NCBI GenBank assembly: GCA_022826725.1
Contig: JAJDUF010000016.1
Span: forward strand, 743,277 to 807,276
DNA: 64,000 nt
Source: Chloroflexota bacterium
GTDB lineage: Bacteria; Chloroflexota; UBA11872; UBA12225; JAJDUF01
Direction: 5' to 3'
Part shown: positions 61,737 to 64,000 of the stretch, piece after piece
Layout of the letters: each line of letters begins with the position of its first letter
Position numbering within the stretch: the stretch's first letter is position 1
Made by a program: the position numbers and the translations under genes
Notes under the pieces: model-generated
What the model saw: only the letters and a program-made list of their open reading frames with translations
Database searches by the model: none
What the model was told of the DNA's origin: nothing

Positions 61737-62653
61737 GCTGAATCTCCTTCATCCTCGCCCGTTACGTCGAGGAAGTATTCCTCTAGGGAAGCCTGCACGG
61801 GCGTCATCTCCGTGACGTAGATCGCGGACTCGCTCAGGGCTGCGGTCAACTCGCCGGAGCGCGCGGTCGGGGCCGCCACCATCAGCCCCCCGGCCTCCGT
61901 CGTCACGGCCTCGACCCAGTCCAATGCCGAGATGATGCCGACGGCTGCGTCGTCGTCGGTCGTTCGCACGCGAATCTGCTCCTGCGACTGCCGCACCAGG
62001 TCGTCTACCTTGCCCTGGGCGATCAGTTTTCCTTTCGAGAGGATGGCTACGCTGTCGCAGACCTCCTCGACCTCGTGCAGCAGGTGACTCGACAGCAGTA
62101 CCGTCCGCTCGTCCGTGCCGAGACTGCGGATCAGCTCGCGCACCTCGGCCATGCCCGCCGGGTCCATCCCGTTGGTCGGCTCATCCAGAAACAGCAGCTC
62201 CGGGTCGCCGAGCAGCGCGTAAGCCAGCCCCAACCGCTGCTTCATGCCGAGTGAGTAGGTGTGGAAGCGGTCGTTTCCGCGATCTGCCAGGCCGACTTGC
62301 TCCAGCAGCTTGTCCAGCTCCCCAGGAGTGCCACCGCCCAAGATGCCCTGGAAGTAGGCGAGGTTCTGGCGCCCGGAGAGGTACGGGTAGAAGGCAGGCG
62401 TCTCGATGATCGCGCCGACCCGATGCAGCGTGTTTTCGTGGTGGGTCGGGGCGCCGAACAGGCTGAAGCTGCCCGCCGTGGGTCGCACCAGCCCGAGCAG
62501 CATACTCATGGTCGTGGTTTTGCCCGATCCGTTCGGGCCGAGCAGCCCGAAGACGTGACCGCGCGGCACCTCCATCGAGAGACCGTCTACGGCGACGATC
62601 TTGCCGTACCGCTTCGTGAGCGACGTGGTTTCTATGACCAGGTTCTCGGCCAT
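61733..62653 (-). CDS. ABC transporter ATP-binding protein (ABC-2 exporter type)
   Basis: 306 residues from ATG 62651-62653. Walker A GPNGSGKTT (39-47), signature YSLGMKQRLGLAYALLGDPELLFLDEPTNGMDPAG combining LGMKQR and Walker B, and switch-His LLSSHLLHEVE. The DrrA/CcmA-like subfamily is indicated by the C-terminal 80 residues after LIAQGKVDDL. It overlaps the permease gene by 4 bp. Nothing nearby suggests the exported substrate. Confidence 0.92.
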   Translation of the reverse strand: MAENLVIETTSLTKRYGKIVAVDGLSMEVPRGHVFGLLGPNGSGKTTTMSMLLGLVRPTAGSFSLFGAPTHHENTLHRVGAIIETPAFYPYLSGRQNLAYFQGILGGGTPGELDKLLEQVGLADRGNDRFHTYSLGMKQRLGLAYALLGDPELLFLDEPTNGMDPAGMAEVRELIRSLGTDERTVLLSSHLLHEVEEVCDSVAILSKGKLIAQGKVDDLVRQSQEQIRVRTTDDDAAVGIISALDWVEAVTTEAGGLMVAAPTARSGELTAALSESAIYVTEMTPVQASLEEYFLDVTGEDEGDSA

Positions 62654-62844
62654 CGTCCCTCCTTTCTCTCGCCGCGACTATGCTCGCGGCGGATGCGGAA
62701 TGCTTGTCGTGCGCTGGCTCTGCGCCGCTTTCGCTGCACTGACGTTTCTATGACCGGGCTATCGGCCGCCGTGTTTCAGTGCGCCCCCGGCCAACGCCCC
62801 AACGTGCTATCCTTTGCTCCGATAGCGCCTCGACCGAGGACAAC

Positions 62845-63807
62845 GTGGCTACACCAGAGTTGATCCAACTGCAACGCCGCCGACCGGAGGCCGCCCGCCT
62901 CCCCAAGCGCATTCGTCTCCCGGCGGACGACCCGCCGCGTCCGGACTGGATGAAGGTCCGCATGCACATGGGGACGGAGTTCCAGGATGTCTCCCAGTTG
63001 ATGCGCGGTCTCTCGCTGCACACCATCTGCGAAGAGGCCCACTGTCCGAATATCTACGAATGCTGGGACCAGCGCACGGCAACCTTCCTGATCTTGGGGC
63101 GCGTGTGTACCCGCGCCTGCCGCTTTTGCGCCGTCGAGACCGGCCTGCCGGACGATGTGGACACCGACGAGCCGGAGCGCCTGGCCGAGGCGGTCGCTAC
63201 CCTCCGGCTGCGGCACGCCGTCGTGACCTCGGTGGCCCGCGACGACCTGCCCGACGGCGGCGCGCACATCTTTGCGCGGACCATCTGCGCCATCCGCCAG
63301 CAAGCACCGGACTGCGCCATCGAAGTCTTGGTGCCGGATTTTCAAGGCGATGAAGCGGCCCTCCGTACAGTGGCCGCGGCGCGGCCGGACGTGTTCAACC
63401 ACAATGTCGAGACGGTCGAGCGGCTTCAACGCCGCGTGCGCGCCAAGGCGTTCTATGCGCGGTCCCTCTGGGTCCTGCAACGCGCCAAGGAGCTGGACGG
63501 CGGCGTGACCACCAAGTCAGGCCTGATGCTCGGCGTGGGTGAACGCCCCGATGAGGTCGCGCAGACGCTGCGCGATCTGCGTGCGGTGGGCTGCGACGTG
63601 CTGACCATCGGCCAGTACCTGCGGCCGATGGCCACCAAGCTGCCCGTCGAGCGGTACGTCACGCCGGAAGAGTTCGCACAGTACCGCGAAGAGGGCCTGG
63701 CGCTGGGCTTCAAGCACGTGGAAGCTGGCCCGCTCGTGCGTAGCTCCTACCATGCTCGCCGCCACGTCGAGCAGGTCCGCACCGTGCCCACGACGGCGCA
63801 AGAGTAA
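62845..63807 (+). CDS. lipA: Lipoyl synthase
   Basis: 320 residues from GTG 62845 (GAGG 6 nt upstream; the frame is open to 62779). Radical SAM enzyme inserting two sulfurs into octanoyl-protein. Both clusters are visible: auxiliary C62-x4-C67-x5-C73 (ICEEAHCPNIYECW) and radical SAM C88-x3-C92-x2-C95 (CTRACRFC); the late VRSSYHA supplies the Ser ligand of the auxiliary cluster. DVFNHNVETVERL and LTIGQYLRPM are typical. No lipB is adjacent. Confidence 0.96.
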   Translation: MATPELIQLQRRRPEAARLPKRIRLPADDPPRPDWMKVRMHMGTEFQDVSQLMRGLSLHTICEEAHCPNIYECWDQRTATFLILGRVCTRACRFCAVETGLPDDVDTDEPERLAEAVATLRLRHAVVTSVARDDLPDGGAHIFARTICAIRQQAPDCAIEVLVPDFQGDEAALRTVAAARPDVFNHNVETVERLQRRVRAKAFYARSLWVLQRAKELDGGVTTKSGLMLGVGERPDEVAQTLRDLRAVGCDVLTIGQYLRPMATKLPVERYVTPEEFAQYREEGLALGFKHVEAGPLVRSSYHARRHVEQVRTVPTTAQE

Positions 63808-63870
63808 AGCACCGGCCGTGACCACCATGCGCGCCGCCCCCAGCCTGCCGGTCACTGAGGCCACTTGCCC

Positions 63871-63912
63871 TACTCCCCCTCTCCACCTGGTGGAGGGGGG
63901 GGGGGGGGGGGG
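63871..63912. repeat. Palindromic repeat ending in an 18-G tract
   Basis: CCCCCTCTCCACCTGGTGGAGG leads into an uninterrupted run of 18 G (63895-63912), between lipA and the window end. Bases 63808-64000 otherwise hold no gene that I can support. Confidence 0.75.
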
Positions 63913-64000
63913 AGGCATCCTTCCCGGCCCCCACCCCCGGCGTAACCTTCCCGGCCACGCAAAACCCCCACGGTGTCACACCCAACCCCGCGGCCGGGGA

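Overview
The window is GC-rich bacterial chromosome. The 23S/5S sequences, the secreted LTD/CotH proteins, a tandem cyclic-di-AMP receptor, a GerW-like protein, Uma2 nucleases and dense palindromic intergenic repeats suggest Chloroflexota, possibly near Thermomicrobia. That assignment is inferred from gene content, not from a database match. There is no prophage, CRISPR array or transposase. The window is mostly housekeeping with several accessory modules.

Layout. 1-603 is the 3' part of ribulose-phosphate epimerase. 670-4250 is an rRNA unit with only 23S and 5S: it has its own strong promoter, a roughly 47-bp processing stem around the 23S, and no 16S. A CPA2 antiporter follows, ending inside a second diverged copy of the 5S 3' half. 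After an N-terminally truncated SDR comes the most distinctive region (6765-15608): a secreted LTD-CHB-CotH protein, a VTC-type polyphosphate polymerase, a DUF4956 membrane protein, and a 1547-aa protein with two LTD-CHB-CotH units. Both large proteins end in a ThuA/GATase-like domain.

15784-30186 holds a K+ channel, HicAB pair 1, tRNA-Pro, an A-type Fe-S carrier, GDPD, an SsuABC/TauABC-type importer coupled to an AprAB-like flavoprotein and ferredoxin plus a DUF4242 protein, a TCA block (icd, sucC, sucD), an APH-like kinase and a small antitoxin-like ORF. 30379-42569 holds SDR, Lpd-like and DUF3267 proteins, an aminotransferase, Uma2, a Gfo/Idh/MocA oxidoreductase, HicAB pair 2, an ABM protein, nadD-rsfS, tyrA, rhodanese, FIST and a small hypothetical gene. 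42658-46322 is a metal-resistance locus: an ArsR/SmtB repressor with a perfect palindromic operator, a His-rich P1B ATPase and a His-rich membrane protein.

46398-63807 holds aldose epimerase, the tandem c-di-AMP receptor, a secreted HExxH protein, a YWTD-repeat protein, a Clp_N protein fused to a ribbon-helix-helix-like tail with its own promoter and palindrome, a GerW-like protein, pyruvate kinase, fabZ, a second Uma2 gene, an operon of an 82-aa ORF, DUF2335 and a PEP-utilising phosphotransferase-like enzyme, an ABC-2 exporter and lipA. GC-rich hairpin repeats of at least two families occupy many intergenic gaps.

Best candidates for unusual biology are the CotH-VTC-DUF4956-CotH2 cassette, the 5S tail duplication around the antiporter, the Clp_N-RHH protein with its operator, the ABC/AprAB-like cluster and the tandem c-di-AMP receptor.
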